Source of the DNA: an uncultured Pseudomonadales bacterium
GTDB lineage: Bacteria; Pseudomonadota; Gammaproteobacteria; Pseudomonadales; Azotimanducaceae
Direction: 5' to 3'
Assembly: GCA_958296295.1 (NCBI GenBank)
Contig: OY282460.1
Location: 3,266,291 to 3,330,290, forward strand
DNA: 64,000 nt
Shown: positions 27,899 through 38,766 of the stretch, in pieces
Position numbering within the stretch: position 1 is the first letter of the stretch
Layout: each line of letters starts with the position of its first letter
Made by a program: the position numbers and the translations under genes
The notes under the pieces: model-generated
Databases searched by the model: none
Seen by the model: only the letters and a program-made list of their open reading frames with translations
What the model was told of the DNA's origin: nothing

Positions 27899-28832
27899 TC
27901 AGCATCCCCCCGCCTCTCCATCCATGAGGTCGTGGCCGAAGTGGTCGAGCGCGTCCCGATGTTCCCGGAACACGCGGTTGAACACCGCGATCTGCGAGGC
28001 GTCGAGGCGGGCGATCTGGCGTTCGTTCATGTCGGTCAGCATCGCGTCGTACGAGTTCTCCTTCACAGGCACCCTCTGGCGCAGGTTCAGGTCGTCGAGC
28101 TCCGGAACCAAGGCGCGGATCCGCTGCGCCACCCGCCCGGGCTCGGCGCACATCTCCTCGTAGGTGAAGAACACGCTGCAATCCCCGCATGCCTGCACGT
28201 TGCGCCGCTGCCAAGCGAGGCAGCGGACGACGTGCAGGGCTGCCTCCTCCTCGAGGCTGCGTTCCTCGGCCACGAACTGGCTGCGGTAGTTGCGGCAGAT
28301 GCCCTCGCAGACCGCGTAGGGGTTGCGCACCACAGGAACTTCGCGTTGCGGAAGTGGCGAAGCAATTGATCGACGAGCAGCAGGAACGGCGGGGACTTGG
28401 TGACGAACACCGACGCTCGGGGGTCCTGGGCGCTGGCCTGGAAGTACCATGCCTTGCGGTTGCGCGGCCAGTCGTAGTTGCGGGGGTCCGCGAAGCGGTC
28501 GATCCAGTGCTGGCGGGCGCCGCAGATCAGTCCGGGCTTGGGCTCTCCCGGCAGAGAGGGCGGTAGGTCGTGGGCCCCGCGTAGCCGAGCATCCTCTTGC
28601 CTTCGCGGGCGAGGCTCCAGGCGGCCCGGCAGGTGGCCAAGGCGTGTCCCAGGAAGGTGGAGCCGCTGTTGTTGGGGCACACGGCGAAGATGGGTGGTCA
28701 CCGTGTCGGCCAGATCGCGGCCGGCGCCGCTGACGCGCGTGCTTGTCCGTGCCGAATCCCCAGAAGCTGCTCCAGACCCCCTTCCTCCTCGCAGAGGAAC
28801 ATCGCGCGGTGCTCGTTCACCCCGTCGCACAT
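27899..28832 (-). pseudogene. Sulfotransferase pseudogene
   Basis: Three minus-strand frames together give one sulfotransferase. ATG at 28832 begins MCDGVNEHRAMF. Near 28690 the PAPS-binding loop reads FAVCPNNSGSTFLGHAL. The middle reads YFQASAQDPRASVFVTKSPP. The C-terminal part begins VVRNPYAVCEGICRNY (3'-phosphate site) and runs to a TGA at 27899. Frame changes fall near 28745, 28530 and 28340. The gene would have transferred sulfate from PAPS to an alcohol or glycan; it is inactive as written. Confidence 0.75.
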
Positions 28833-28986
28833 GAGTGATCACTGACCCATGTTTCTCGCACCCCCATCACCAACCCGGACCAACCCCACAACCCCACGTT
28901 CGCCCTTGCCCGAAACTGCCGTCATCTGTATTGTGTCGCTCGTCTTTGCCATCGCTTGAACGGTGGCGCCTCAAGGAGGGTTTTGG

Positions 28987-29442
28987 TTGCCGGAAGACGG
29001 GGCGGCTTCGGCTGCTTGGGACATGCTGCCGCTCTTGCTGTTCATGCTCGCGGTGGGGGCTGTTGTCGCCGCGGCACTGGTGGGGGCGTGGTTCATCGGC
29101 GCCAAAGCGCGGCACGGCGGCGCACGCACCTTGCCTTTCGAATCCGGCATCGTTCCGGTGGGGGACGCCGAGGAGGTGCGGCTCTCCATCGAGTTCTATC
29201 TCATCGCGGTGTTCTTCGTCATTTTCGACTTGGAGACGATCTTCATCATCGCTTGGGCGGTGGCGTTTTTCGACGTTGGCTGGCGCGGCTACATCGGCGC
29301 GAGCGTGTTCATCCTGCTGCTGCTGATCGCCCTCTTCTACGAGTGGCGCAGCGGGGCGCTCGATTGGGGCTTGAAACGCCGTGCGCCGGGGCCCGGCCGC
29401 TACGCGTTGACGCGGGCCGAACCAGTGGCCGAGGCGTCCTAA
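28987..29442 (+). CDS. nuoA: NADH-quinone oxidoreductase subunit A
   Basis: This three-helix membrane subunit of complex I has about 151 residues. The family core [20 protein letters not shown] is followed by [18 protein letters not shown], the highly conserved acidic TM segment. TTG at 28987 is chosen because GGAGGG (28975-28980) lies six bases upstream; GTG at 28963 would add eight residues. It is the first gene of the nuo operon, three bases before nuoB. Confidence 0.94.
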   Translation: MPEDGAASAAWDMLPLLLFMLAVGAVVAAALVGAWFIGAKARHGGARTLPFESGIVPVGDAEEVRLSIEFYLIAVFFVIFDLETIFIIAWAVAFFDVGWRGYIGASVFILLLLIALFYEWRSGALDWGLKRRAPGPGRYALTRAEPVAEAS

Positions 29443-29444
29443 CC

Positions 29445-30128
29445 ATGCAGTGGCGACTCGTCAAGGCCGAGCCGGACGCGCCCATGCGGGCGGTGGACGA
29501 AGCCTACAACGAGGAGGCCGGCAAGAGCTTCCTTACCGCCAAGCTGGAAGACTTGGTGGCGTGGGGGCGCGCCAACTCCATCTGGCCGTTCAACTTCGGC
29601 CTCTCCTGCTGCTATGTGGAAATGGCCACGTCGTTCACTTCGCGCCACGACATTTCCCGCTTCGGGGCCGAGGTGATCCGCGCCACGCCGCGCCAAGCGG
29701 ACCTCATCGTGGTTTCCGGCACGGTGTTCCGCAAAATGGCGCCGGTGCTGCAACACCTCTACGAGCAGCTGCTGGAGCCGCGCTGGGTGATTTCGATGGG
29801 CTCCTGCGCGAACTCCGGTGGCATGTTCGACGTGTACAGCGTGGTGCAGGGTGCCGACAAGTTCCTGCCCGTGGACGTTTACGTGCCCGGTTGCCCACCG
29901 CGACCGGAAGCCTTCATGCAGGGCCTTACGCTGTTGCAGGAGGCCGTGAAGAACACGCGCCGGCCGCTTTCCTGGCTGATCGGCGAAGACGGTTCCGTGA
30001 GCAAACACAAACCTAGCCAGCGCGACATGCACACGCCGGAGCGAATGCGCGTGACGGATCTCGCCGAGCCGGACACGGTGGGCAGCGCGCCGCTCTCCGC
30101 CGATCTGTTGGGCAAAAAGCGCGTCTGA
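29445..30128 (+). CDS. nuoB: NADH-quinone oxidoreductase subunit B
   Basis: This 227-residue peripheral subunit carries cluster N2. Conserved cysteines are visible in [20 protein letters not shown] and [10 protein letters not shown]. The Q-site loop around RHDISRFG is intact. The C-terminal 50 residues are an unconserved charged tail, longer than in E. coli. Its TGA overlaps the ATG of nuoCD. Confidence 0.97.
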   Translation: MQWRLVKAEPDAPMRAVDEAYNEEAGKSFLTAKLEDLVAWGRANSIWPFNFGLSCCYVEMATSFTSRHDISRFGAEVIRATPRQADLIVVSGTVFRKMAPVLQHLYEQLLEPRWVISMGSCANSGGMFDVYSVVQGADKFLPVDVYVPGCPPRPEAFMQGLTLLQEAVKNTRRPLSWLIGEDGSVSKHKPSQRDMHTPERMRVTDLAEPDTVGSAPLSADLLGKKRV

Positions 30129-31894
30129 TGGCGGAAGCTGTCGAAGACGCGGTGGACGAGCACCACCACCTACCCGCAGACCTCGCCACGCACTTCGGCG
30201 AGCATTGCGTGGCCCAGCCGTGCGTGGACGGCATTCCAACCGTTTGGGTGCCGAAGGAGAAACTGCGCGATGTTCTTCGCTATCTGAAGCACGACGCGCC
30301 GGCCCGTTTCGAGCTGATGTTCGACCTCTCCGCCATAGACGAGCGCACGCGCCAGCGCCGCGATGGCCAGCCGGATTCGGAATTCACCGTCTTCTACCAT
30401 TTGATGTCGCTCTCCGGCGACGACGACATCCGCGTGAAGGTGGCGCTGGCGGACGGCGAAAGCGTGGATTCCATCGAATCCGTCTACCCCGTTGCGAACT
30501 GGTACGAGCGCGAGGCGTTCGACATGTTCGGCATCCGTTTCGACGGCCATTCCAACCTGCGCCGCATCCTGACCCCGGCGCTTTGGGAAGGCCATCCGTT
30601 GCGCAAGGAGCATCCCGCCCGCGCCACCGAGATGGATCCGTTCAAGATGACGCCGGAGTTCCAAAAGGCGCAGCAGGAGGCGCTGCGTTTCGTGCCCGAG
30701 GAATGGGGCATGAGCCGCTCCGGCAAGCACACGGATTTCATGTTTCTGAACCTTGGCCCCAATCATCCAAGCGTTCACGGCGTGTTCCGCATCGCCTTGC
30801 AACTCGACGGCGAAGTGATCGTGCAGGCGGTGCCGGACATCGGCTACCACCATCGCGCGCAGGAGAAGATGGCCGAACGCCAAAGCTGGCACACCTACAT
30901 CCCCTACACGGATCGAGTGGACTATCTCGGCGGCGTGATGAACAACCTGCCGTATGTGCTGAACGTGGAGAAGCTGGCCGGCATTGACGTGCCCGAACGC
31001 GCCCAGGTGATCCGCGTGATGCTCAGCGAGTGCTTCCGCATTGCCAGCCACCTGCTGTTCTACGGCACCTTCGCCCAAGACGTGGGCCAAATGTCCCCCG
31101 TGTTCTACATGTTCGCGGACCGCGAGCGTCTGTTCTCCATCATCGAGGCAATCACCGGCGGGCGAATGCACCCGAGCTGGTTCCGCATCGGCGGCGTGAC
31201 GAGCGACCTGCCGGACGGCTGGGACACGATGGTGCGGGATTTCTGCGACTACATGCCGGCGCGCCTGGACCACTACGAAAAGATGGCGATGCGCAACAAG
31301 ATTCTGAAACGCCGCACGCAAGGCATCGGCGCCTACAACACGGAAGAAGGCTTGGATTGGGGCATAACCGGATCGTCGCTGCGCGCCACCGGCCACGACT
31401 GGGACCTGCGCAAGAAGCGCCCCTACAGCATGTACGACCAGTTCGATTTCGAGGTGCCAATCGCGCAAGCCGGCGATTGCTACGCCCGCTGCGAAGTGCG
31501 CGTGGCGGAGATTCGCCAGAGCCTGCGGATCCTGCGCCAGTGCGTGGACAACATGCCTTCGGGGCCGGTGAAGTCCGACCATCGCCTGACCACACCGCCG
31601 CGCAAAGAGCGCACGATGCAAGACATCGAAACGCTCATCCACCACTTCCTGAACGTCAGCTGGGGGCCGGTGATTCCACCCGGCGAGTCCGTCACCACCG
31701 TGGAAGCCACCAAGGGCTGGAACTCCTACTACTCGATTTCGGATGGCGGCACCATGGCCTACCGCACCCGCATCCGCACGCCGTCCTTTCCGGCCTTGCA
31801 GCAGATTCCGCTGATCAGCCGCGGTTTCATGGTTGCGGACCTCATCGCCATCGTCGCCAGCATCGACTTCGTGATGGCCGACGTCGACAGGTAG
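30128..31894 (+). CDS. nuoCD: NADH-quinone oxidoreductase subunit C/D fusion
   Basis: This 588-residue fused subunit is as found in E. coli and related gammaproteobacteria. The NuoC part (residues 1-190) has [19 protein letters not shown] and [17 protein letters not shown]. The NuoD part has [15 protein letters not shown] and [14 protein letters not shown], which line the quinone site, and ends with the typical MADVDR. Both halves are complete. It forms the peripheral-arm base where quinone is reduced. The fusion is a lineage marker. Confidence 0.97.
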   Translation: MAEAVEDAVDEHHHLPADLATHFGEHCVAQPCVDGIPTVWVPKEKLRDVLRYLKHDAPARFELMFDLSAIDERTRQRRDGQPDSEFTVFYHLMSLSGDDDIRVKVALADGESVDSIESVYPVANWYEREAFDMFGIRFDGHSNLRRILTPALWEGHPLRKEHPARATEMDPFKMTPEFQKAQQEALRFVPEEWGMSRSGKHTDFMFLNLGPNHPSVHGVFRIALQLDGEVIVQAVPDIGYHHRAQEKMAERQSWHTYIPYTDRVDYLGGVMNNLPYVLNVEKLAGIDVPERAQVIRVMLSECFRIASHLLFYGTFAQDVGQMSPVFYMFADRERLFSIIEAITGGRMHPSWFRIGGVTSDLPDGWDTMVRDFCDYMPARLDHYEKMAMRNKILKRRTQGIGAYNTEEGLDWGITGSSLRATGHDWDLRKKRPYSMYDQFDFEVPIAQAGDCYARCEVRVAEIRQSLRILRQCVDNMPSGPVKSDHRLTTPPRKERTMQDIETLIHHFLNVSWGPVIPPGESVTTVEATKGWNSYYSISDGGTMAYRTRIRTPSFPALQQIPLISRGFMVADLIAIVASIDFVMADVDR

Positions 31895-31903
31895 GAACCG
31901 ACG

Positions 31904-32392
31904 ATGGCCGAACCCGCGTTGATTCAGGTGCTCTCCGACGAGGAGTTGCGCGAGATCGAGGAGGAATGTTCCCACCTGCCGGACCGCAAGTCCGCCGCCA
32001 TCGACGCCATGATGATCGTCCAGCGCCATCGGGGCTGGGTATCGGACGAGAGCTTGGCCGCCATCGCCCGCCTGCTCGGCATGTCGCTTGAGAGCCTCGA
32101 CAGCATCGCCACCTTCTACAACCTGATCTACCGCAAGCCGGTGGGTAGACACGTGGTGATGGTCTGCGACAGCGTCTCCTGCTATGTGATGGGCGCCGAC
32201 GGGCTGCGAAAGAAGGTGGAGGAGCATCTGGGCATCGAGTTGGGTGAGACGACGCCGGACGACCGGTTCACGTTGCTGCCGATCGTGTGTTTGGGGGCTT
32301 GCGACCGGGCCCCGACGATGATGATTGGGGATGAGTTGATTGGGGATGTACGGTCGGATCAGCTAGCGGAGATCTTTGGAAGGTTTGAGTGA
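31904..32392 (+). CDS. nuoE: NADH-quinone oxidoreductase subunit E
   Basis: This 162-residue thioredoxin-fold subunit carries the [2Fe-2S] cluster N1a; the ligands are CDSVSCYVMG and CLGACDRAP. The last 35 codons use clearly different, more AT-rich codons (ATT, GAT, TTG, GTA, TTT) than the rest. Its TGA overlaps the ATG of an orphan gene. nuoF, which normally follows and holds the NADH site, is absent here, as are nuoG-N. Confidence 0.95.
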   Translation: MAEPALIQVLSDEELREIEEECSHLPDRKSAAIDAMMIVQRHRGWVSDESLAAIARLLGMSLESLDSIATFYNLIYRKPVGRHVVMVCDSVSCYVMGADGLRKKVEEHLGIELGETTPDDRFTLLPIVCLGACDRAPTMMIGDELIGDVRSDQLAEIFGRFE

Positions 32393-33330
32393 TGGCCAGT
32401 AGGCCACAAGTCGTCCGCGTAGTGGTCGATGGGTGGACTTGGTGCAAAGGCCAAGAGACCAATGTGGCCGATGCGAGGCGAATGCTCCTCAAGGCCTTGA
32501 GTTCGGGAGAACGACTAGGCCGAGTGATGTTCGCGGTCACGCCAGGTGGTTTCGTTCGCGTCCGCTTCCCATTCGGTGAAATACGGGGCGGTTGGGATTC
32601 GGAACGCTACTTCGAACGTTTGAGAGAGCCTGCGGGTGCCGCTATCGCCAGTCTCTTGACAGACAGAGTCAAGGAGATGCTGAGAGATCGAGCGCAGTAT
32701 CTCACCGTGGGCGTCGACCTCAACAACACGGACGAGAAGGCCAGTCCTGAGACCCACGCCGAGCTGGTTGCTGTGGTTGAGGCTAAGTCGGGCGAGATCA
32801 TCCACTGGACAGGCAAGTCATACCCTACAACAGGTACGAAGAACGACCAGTCTGGAACGCTAGTGCAAGCCCCGCTAAAGTCCCATTGCTTCCGCCGTGG
32901 TAACGAAAGAGTCCTCATCCTTGGATGCCATGACTTGCACATGTTCGGCGGGCGCGGCAAGCCATCGACAAATGGTCAGACGAAAAAAGAAGAACGGCGC
33001 GAAGAGATGCGTGCGCTGGCTACGCAGCTAGGGCCGCGCATCGTCCTTCAGCACCCTCACACTACTTACTCTCCGCGCATATGGGGTCCTGCTTGGGGAC
33101 ACCTGCGACAGCTATTGCCGACGGTCTCTGCCTACGCTTCGGGAATTTCGTTTTGCAACAAGCCTTTCTGCTTCGGCAAGTCACTGGACCAACAGAGGTG
33201 GAATTGCCGACAAACATTGGATCTCGTACAAACATCTACCAAGCGGGGACCCGTCGTTGATGTCGTCGTGCAAGGGTTTCCTTGCGAAATCGAGAAGAAG
33301 TGGAAGGAATGGGCGACACACCATTGCTGA
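32392..33330 (+). CDS. Orphan protein of unknown function coupled to nuoE
   Basis: This 312-residue protein has markedly lower GC than its neighbours and no domain I can name with confidence. It has no TM segments. A central part reads YLTVGVDLNN near residue 103 and VLILGCHDLHMF at 174-185 with C179; the strand-Cys-x-Asp look and a preceding GKSYP are vaguely reminiscent of carbon-nitrogen hydrolases, but this is weak. The C-terminal part is Cys-rich (FCNKPFCFG). ATG 32392 overlaps the nuoE stop (TGATG); GTG 32389 is the alternative. Likely foreign. Confidence 0.6.
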   Translation: MASRPQVVRVVVDGWTWCKGQETNVADARRMLLKALSSGERLGRVMFAVTPGGFVRVRFPFGEIRGGWDSERYFERLREPAGAAIASLLTDRVKEMLRDRAQYLTVGVDLNNTDEKASPETHAELVAVVEAKSGEIIHWTGKSYPTTGTKNDQSGTLVQAPLKSHCFRRGNERVLILGCHDLHMFGGRGKPSTNGQTKKEERREEMRALATQLGPRIVLQHPHTTYSPRIWGPAWGHLRQLLPTVSAYASGISFCNKPFCFGKSLDQQRWNCRQTLDLVQTSTKRGPVVDVVVQGFPCEIEKKWKEWATHHC

Positions 33331-33426
33331 TCGTCTCCCAAGCATCAGGGAACCTGCCTCGTCTTTCCAGAGTGAGTCGTCAAATTTTTGTAGCATCTTG
33401 GCCGATGAACGCCGAAGAGGCCGCGC

Positions 33427-34263
33427 ATGCTTAAACGCGTCGGCGGTTACCTGCTGCATCGCGACGGGCCCGTTCCAGAAGCGAGCCGGCAGCTGGAGGG
33501 CGAGGGCTACGCGCTGCTTCCGGGAGTGCTCGGTGCGGACGAGCTGGCCGCGGCTCGCGCCGAGATCGTTCGCATCTACGAGACGATGCCGGCGGACGGG
33601 CGTGCCAGGTTTGACGACGACGACTTCCGCTACGAGATGTTCAACAAGTGCGGGGCCGCTCGGAACCTGGTGGCGCGGCGCGAGATCCTCGACGTGATCG
33701 AGCCGCTGCTTGGCGAGGACTGCCACATCATCGCCAACACGTGTTGGCGCAACAAGGCGGGCGCGGAGCATCGCCACGGCGGCGGCGGGTGGCACATCGA
33801 CGCGGGGCCGCACATTCCGCGCGCTCCGGGCGTGGCGTGGCCGGCGGACGTCCCGTATCCGGTGTTCGCCATCGGCGTCCATGTCTTCCTGGACGCCTGT
33901 TCCATCGAGTGCGGGCCAACGGCGGTGATTCCCGGCAGCCACAAGAGCGGGCGGCCGCCGCCGGCGAACCGGCGCGACGACGAGACGTTGCGCTGCGAGG
34001 GGCGCGCGGCCTTGCCGTTGGTGGCCGACGCCGGCGATGCGGCGCTGTTCGTGTCCGACGTCTGGCACCGGCGGTTGCCGACGCGCGAAGGCGACACCGG
34101 ACGCTTCTTCCTGCAAATCCACTACGCGCGGCGCGACATCGCGCAGCGGGTGAAGCCCACCCGCATCGTCAACCATGTGGACGCGGGCGTGCTCGCAGGC
34201 GTGGAACCCGAACGCGAGCGCCGGCTCTTCGGTTTGCATCCGCGCGGCTTCTACGACGGCTGA
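33427..34263 (+). CDS. Phytanoyl-CoA dioxygenase family protein
   Basis: This 278-residue Fe(II)/2-oxoglutarate oxygenase of the PhyH type has the HxD pair in GGWHIDAGPH, distal His in DVWHRRLPT, and Arg in GRFFLQIHYARRD for the 2OG carboxylate. Members hydroxylate diverse small molecules, so substrate cannot be assigned. The MFS gene starts nine bases after its stop, suggesting that hydroxylation and transport of one compound are linked. Confidence 0.85.
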   Translation: MLKRVGGYLLHRDGPVPEASRQLEGEGYALLPGVLGADELAAARAEIVRIYETMPADGRARFDDDDFRYEMFNKCGAARNLVARREILDVIEPLLGEDCHIIANTCWRNKAGAEHRHGGGGWHIDAGPHIPRAPGVAWPADVPYPVFAIGVHVFLDACSIECGPTAVIPGSHKSGRPPPANRRDDETLRCEGRAALPLVADAGDAALFVSDVWHRRLPTREGDTGRFFLQIHYARRDIAQRVKPTRIVNHVDAGVLAGVEPERERRLFGLHPRGFYDG

Positions 34264-34271
34264 AGCGCGGC

Positions 34272-35510
34272 GTGGCTGGACTTACGCACGACGCGACAGC
34301 CCGCTTGCGACGCGCCCTCGCGGGTTCGGGCGCGTGGCGCACGCCAGTGGGGTTTCTGGTTCTGGCGAGTGTGGCGATGCCGCTCGGCTTCGCGGCTTGG
34401 CAGGCGCTTCTCAACAATTTCGCCATCGAACAGGCGGCGTTCACCGGACGCGAAATCGGCATTTTGCAAAGCCTGCGCGAAGTGCCGGGTTTTCTCGCGT
34501 TCACCGCCGTGTTCGTGATTCTCGTTCTGCGGGAGCAGACGTTCGCCGTGGTCGCCGTTGCCGTGTTCGGTCTTGGCGTCGCGGTCACCGGCTACTTCCC
34601 GAGCGAGTACGGCCTGTATTTCACCGCCGTGCTCATGTCCATCGGCTTCCACTACTTCGAGACGATCCGCCAGTCGCTGGCATTGCAATGGCTGACGAAA
34701 GAGGATGCGCCGCGGATTCTCGGCCGGCTCATCGCGGTGGGATCCGCGGCATCGCTGTTCGCGTACGCGGCAATGTATGTCGTGCTTGAGGTATTCAACC
34801 TCGCGTACCACTGGATCTACCTCGTCGCAGGCGGCGTCGCGGTGCTCGTCGCCGTGGCGCTCGCGGGCTTCCCGCACTTCCCGGCGAAGACTCCCCAGCG
34901 CAAGGAGATCGTGCTGCGGAGGCGTTATTGGCTCTACTACGGCCTCACCTTCCTCTCCGGCGCGCGACGGCAGATATTCGTCGTCTTCGCCGGATTCCTG
35001 ATGGTGGAGAAGTTCGGCTACTCGGCGGCTAACATCGCGGCCCTGTTCCTGATCAACCACGTTTTCAACTTCCTCTTCGCGGAGCGCATCGGCGCTTGGA
35101 TCGGACGCATCGGCGAACGCCGCGCGCTCACGTTGGAATACATCGGGCTGATCGCGGTGTTCACCATGTACGCCTTTGTCGAAAACGCCTACGTTGCGGC
35201 GGGGCTGTATGTGCTGGATCACCTCTTCTTCGCGTTGGCCATCGCCATAAAGACGTACTTCCAGAAGATCGCGGATCCGGCGGACATCGCCTCCACCGCG
35301 GGCGTCTCGTTCACCATCAACCACATTGCCGCAGTCGTGATCCCGGCGTTGCTTGGCTTCGTCTGGCTCGAATCGCATGCCGCGGTGTTCCTAGTCGGCA
35401 CGGCCTTCGCGGTTTGCTCGCTGGTGTTGGCGCAGAACGTTCCGTTCAAACCGCGACCGGGCAACGAAACCGCCCTGAACAGGCGCCGCGTGATGGAAAG
35501 GTTCGGCTGA
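34272..35510 (+). CDS. MFS transporter
   Basis: This 412-residue inner-membrane carrier has about twelve hydrophobic helices in two halves with a charged central loop (FPAKTPQRKEIVLRRR). No substrate signature is visible. GTG 34272 follows the dioxygenase closely and is the first good start before the first TM helix; the short Arg-rich N-terminus is cytoplasmic. It probably moves the substrate or product of the neighbouring dioxygenase. Confidence 0.82.
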   Translation: MAGLTHDATARLRRALAGSGAWRTPVGFLVLASVAMPLGFAAWQALLNNFAIEQAAFTGREIGILQSLREVPGFLAFTAVFVILVLREQTFAVVAVAVFGLGVAVTGYFPSEYGLYFTAVLMSIGFHYFETIRQSLALQWLTKEDAPRILGRLIAVGSAASLFAYAAMYVVLEVFNLAYHWIYLVAGGVAVLVAVALAGFPHFPAKTPQRKEIVLRRRYWLYYGLTFLSGARRQIFVVFAGFLMVEKFGYSAANIAALFLINHVFNFLFAERIGAWIGRIGERRALTLEYIGLIAVFTMYAFVENAYVAAGLYVLDHLFFALAIAIKTYFQKIADPADIASTAGVSFTINHIAAVVIPALLGFVWLESHAAVFLVGTAFAVCSLVLAQNVPFKPRPGNETALNRRRVMERFG

Positions 35511-35617
35511 GCGAGCGCCGTCGAACCATCGGTCCCCGGCACCACAGTGGACGAGTTGCGGTGAAGCCGCCGAACGTTGTAGCGTGCCCATCCCGGTTGG
35601 CAAGCGTCGCGGCGGCA

Positions 35618-35827
35618 ATGATGACAGTTGAAGATTTCACACCAAGCCGTCCACAGTCGCCCGGTGCCGGCAACGTCGCGCTCACCGCGTCCCGCGAGGT
35701 AGAAACGAAGGCGGAGTCGGCGGAGCGTCGGCTTCATGCCCACTTCCGCAAGTTCCAAGGCCGGAGCCTCGCCGAGCAGCTCATCGCCGAGCGACGAGAC
35801 GAAGCGCGGCGGGAGGCGGGGTCGTGA
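35618..35827 (+). CDS. Small antitoxin-like protein
   Basis: This 69-residue ORF starts MMTVEDFTPSRPQSPG and ends with a basic/acidic helix SLAEQLIAERRDEARRE, similar in style to C-terminal toxin-binding helices of VapB-type antitoxins. No DNA-binding fold is evident in the N-terminal half and no toxin gene follows; pmbA is convergent. It may be an orphan antitoxin or a non-TA regulator. The flanking segment 35511-35617 shows nothing else. Confidence 0.4.
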   Translation: MMTVEDFTPSRPQSPGAGNVALTASREVETKAESAERRLHAHFRKFQGRSLAEQLIAERRDEARREAGS

Positions 35828-35891
35828 GAGGGGTGCTCGAAGGTTAGGTTGTCGCTTGGCGATCGGGCTTGCCCCGCGCTAGGCGACCCCT

Positions 35892-37259
35892 TTACCCCGC
35901 AACGGTCATCCGTTCCACCAACACCGAGCCGGTTCGCACGTTGCCGCGCTGGTCCACGTCGTCGCCGCAGCCGACGATGCCTTTGTAAATGGCGTCCAAG
36001 TTGCCGGCGATGGTGACGTTGTCCACCGGATGTTGCGGCTCGCCGTGTTCCACCCAGACGCCGGAGGCGCCGCGGGAGTAGTCGCCGGTCACCAGATTCA
36101 CGCCTTGGCCCATCAGGCTCGTCACCACGAGGCCGGTGCCCATTTCGCGCATCAACTCGGCCACCGGCTTGGTTTCGGCCTCCAAGTCCAGATTGAAGAC
36201 GCCGCCGGCATTGCCGGTGGTGGCAAGGCCGAGACGCCGTGCGGAGTAAGCGCCGAGCGCATAGCTCGCCACCACGCCGTCTTCCACGAACGCCTTGGCC
36301 CGGGTCGCCACGCCATCGCCATCGAAAGCCGCGCTGCCATGCCCTCTGCGGCGATGGGGGTGCTCGGCGAGGGTGACGCCTCGCGCCATCGCGGCCTTGC
36401 CAAGGGAATCCGCAAGATACGATTCCTTCCGGTAGAGCGTGGCGCCGCTCAGCGCGGCCATCAGGTGGCCGACCAAGCCGATGGCCATGGGCGGCGCGAA
36501 GAGCACCGGATACTCGCCGGTGGCGATGGGGCGGCGGCCGAGGCGGGCGACGGTTCGGCGGGCGGCTTCGCAGCCCACGCTGGCGGCGGCTTCCAAGTCT
36601 TCGCGGGCGCGGCCCGCGGTATGCCAGTGGTCGGACTGCATGCCGTCCGCGTCCGCCGCTATCACCGCGCAGCCGTTGACGTGCCGCGTGCCCCACGTCG
36701 CTTCCAAGAAGCCGTGCGAGTTTCCGTAGGCGTGGCAGGTGCGGCGCGTGGCCACTTGCGCCCCTTCGGTGTTGACGATGCGCGAATCGAACGCCAACGC
36801 CGCGGCTTCCGTTTCGAGGGCCAGCGCTTGCGCTCCCGGCACGTCCAAGTCCCACGGATGGTGCAAGTCCAAGTCCGGGATGGCGGCGGCCATGAGTTCG
36901 GCATCCGCCAAGCCGTTGCAGGCGTCCTCCTCGGTGTGCTTGGCGATGTCCAAGGCCGCCCGCACGGTGTCGCGCACCGCGTCCGAGCCGGGGTCGGACG
37001 TGCTGGCGCTTCCCTTGCGGGCACCGACATACACGGTGATGCCGAAACCGTTGTCGTTGTTGAACTCCACGGTTTCGAGCTCGCCCTTGCGAACCGTCAC
37101 CGCCAAACCCGTGCCGACGCCGGCGGCAACCTGGGCCGCGGTGGCGCCTTGGCTTTTGGCTTCGGCCAAGAGGCGCGCCACCAGCGCCTTCACGGTCTCG
37201 GCCTGTTCGTCCGGCGCGGCCAGCGCCTGCCCGCCCGCTTGGCGCTTCACAAGCGTCAC
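35892..37259 (-). CDS. pmbA: Metalloprotease PmbA/TldE
   Basis: This 455-residue TldE/PmbA subunit of the TldD-TldE zinc protease processes modified peptides (for example microcin B17) and removes toxin-type or unfolded peptides. Conserved pieces are [49 protein letters not shown] and [20 protein letters not shown]. It lacks the metal ligands, as expected for TldE. GTG at 37259 overlaps the tldD stop (GTGA), so the heterodimer partners are co-translated. Confidence 0.95.
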   Translation of the reverse strand: MTLVKRQAGGQALAAPDEQAETVKALVARLLAEAKSQGATAAQVAAGVGTGLAVTVRKGELETVEFNNDNGFGITVYVGARKGSASTSDPGSDAVRDTVRAALDIAKHTEEDACNGLADAELMAAAIPDLDLHHPWDLDVPGAQALALETEAAALAFDSRIVNTEGAQVATRRTCHAYGNSHGFLEATWGTRHVNGCAVIAADADGMQSDHWHTAGRAREDLEAAASVGCEAARRTVARLGRRPIATGEYPVLFAPPMAIGLVGHLMAALSGATLYRKESYLADSLGKAAMARGVTLAEHPHRRRGHGSAAFDGDGVATRAKAFVEDGVVASYALGAYSARRLGLATTGNAGGVFNLDLEAETKPVAELMREMGTGLVVTSLMGQGVNLVTGDYSRGASGVWVEHGEPQHPVDNVTIAGNLDAIYKGIVGCGDDVDQRGNVRTGSVLVERMTVAG

Positions 37260-38731
37260 GCCTCGGTGCCTCCCACTGTGATCTCGTCGATCTTGAGCGT
37301 CGGCTGGCCCACGCCCACGGGCACGCTTTGGCCTTCTTTGCCGCAAACGCCCACACCCCCGTCGAGCTTGAGATCGTTGCCCACCATCGACACGCGCCCC
37401 ATCACCTGCGGACCGTTGCCGATGAGCGTGGCGCCGCGAATTGGAGGGCCCACCTTGCCGTTTTCGATGAGATACGCCTCGGTGGCCGAGAACACGAACT
37501 GCCCGGAAGTGATGTCCACTTGCCCGCCGCCGAAGCTCACCGCGTACACGCCGCGCTTCACGCTGGCGATGATCTCGTCGGGTTCGGTCTCGCCGGCGCA
37601 AAGGAAGGTGTTGGTCATGCGCGGCATGGGCAGGTGCGCGTAGGACTCCCGGCGTCCGTTTCCAGTGCTCGCGACGCCCATCAGCCGGGCGTTGTGCTTG
37701 TCTTGCAGATAGCCCACCAGCACGCCGTTCTCGATGAGGACGGTGCGTTGGCCTGGCGTGCCTTCGTCGTCCACCGTCAGCGAGCCGCGCCGCCCGGCGA
37801 ACGTGGCGTCGTCCACCACCGTACACAGGTCGGACGCCACTTTCTCGCCGATGCGCCCGGCGAACGCGGACGTGCCCTTGCGGTTGAAATCCCCCTCCAA
37901 GCCGTGGCCCACGGCCTCGTGCAACAGCACGCCGGGCCAGCCGGGGCCGAGCACCACCGGCATGGGGCCGGCCGGAGCGTCCACGGCCTCCAGGTTCACC
38001 AGCGCGACGCGCACGGCTTCCCGGGCGTGGTCTTCGGCGGACCGGGCGCGCGGGCCTTCGGCTTCCCGGTGGTCGGCGGCAAGCAGCCAGTCCGGATCGA
38101 AGCGACCGCCGCCGCCGCTGAAGCCCCGTTCGCGGCGGCCGTCCTGTTCGGCGATGACGGAAACGTCGAAGCGCGTGAGCGGCCGCACATCGGCGCTGAA
38201 CGTGCCGTCCGTGCCCACCACCAGATTCGTCTCGTGGTCGAGGGAGATGCGCACCGTCACCTCCCGCACGCGCGTGTCCAGCCCACGGGCGAAGGCGTCG
38301 ATGCGCCGCAGCAGCGCGACCTTGTCGGCGCCGGCGGCGGCTTGGATGGGGTCGTCGGCCGGATAACGGGCCGGCGCTTCGCCCCTCGTCAACGCGGCCC
38401 GTTCGCCGTGGCCGCTTCGCCCGATGCCGCGGGCCGCGTCGGCGGCGTCGGCGAGCGCCGGCAGGGCGACGTCGTCCACATAGGCGAAGCCGGTCTTGTC
38501 GCCGCTGATGGCGCGCACGCCAACGCCGCGGTCCACGGCGAATGCGCCGCTCTTCACGGAGCCGTCCTCCAACGACCAGGATTCGTGGCGGGCCAGTTGG
38601 AAGTAGAGCTCGCCCACGTCGATGGCGCGCGTGGCGAGCCGCCCGAGCAAGCCGTTCACGTCGCGTTCGCTGACGTCGCGCGCGTCCCAAAGCGCGGTTC
38701 GGGCCGTGGCCACGGGGTCGTTCGCAGACAA
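37256..38731 (-). CDS. tldD: Metalloprotease TldD
   Basis: This 491-residue catalytic partner of PmbA has the zinc motif HEAVGH inside [20 protein letters not shown] and [16 protein letters not shown] near the C-terminus with the third ligand region. The TTG start at 38731 is supported by AAGGAGA seven bases upstream; the open frame extends far further but only as an antisense shadow of yhdP. It sits between yhdP and pmbA in the order usual for gammaproteobacteria. Confidence 0.95.
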   Translation of the reverse strand: MSANDPVATARTALWDARDVSERDVNGLLGRLATRAIDVGELYFQLARHESWSLEDGSVKSGAFAVDRGVGVRAISGDKTGFAYVDDVALPALADAADAARGIGRSGHGERAALTRGEAPARYPADDPIQAAAGADKVALLRRIDAFARGLDTRVREVTVRISLDHETNLVVGTDGTFSADVRPLTRFDVSVIAEQDGRRERGFSGGGGRFDPDWLLAADHREAEGPRARSAEDHAREAVRVALVNLEAVDAPAGPMPVVLGPGWPGVLLHEAVGHGLEGDFNRKGTSAFAGRIGEKVASDLCTVVDDATFAGRRGSLTVDDEGTPGQRTVLIENGVLVGYLQDKHNARLMGVASTGNGRRESYAHLPMPRMTNTFLCAGETEPDEIIASVKRGVYAVSFGGGQVDITSGQFVFSATEAYLIENGKVGPPIRGATLIGNGPQVMGRVSMVGNDLKLDGGVGVCGKEGQSVPVGVGQPTLKIDEITVGGTEA

Positions 38732-38766
38732 ATCGCGTCTCCTTGTCTCGCGCGGTTGGCGGCAGT

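Noticed and set aside
30170..32227. 685-codon minus-strand ORF opposite nuoCD
   Set aside because: Antisense shadow of conserved nuo genes; composition is His/Val/Arg-rich as expected for a reverse frame.
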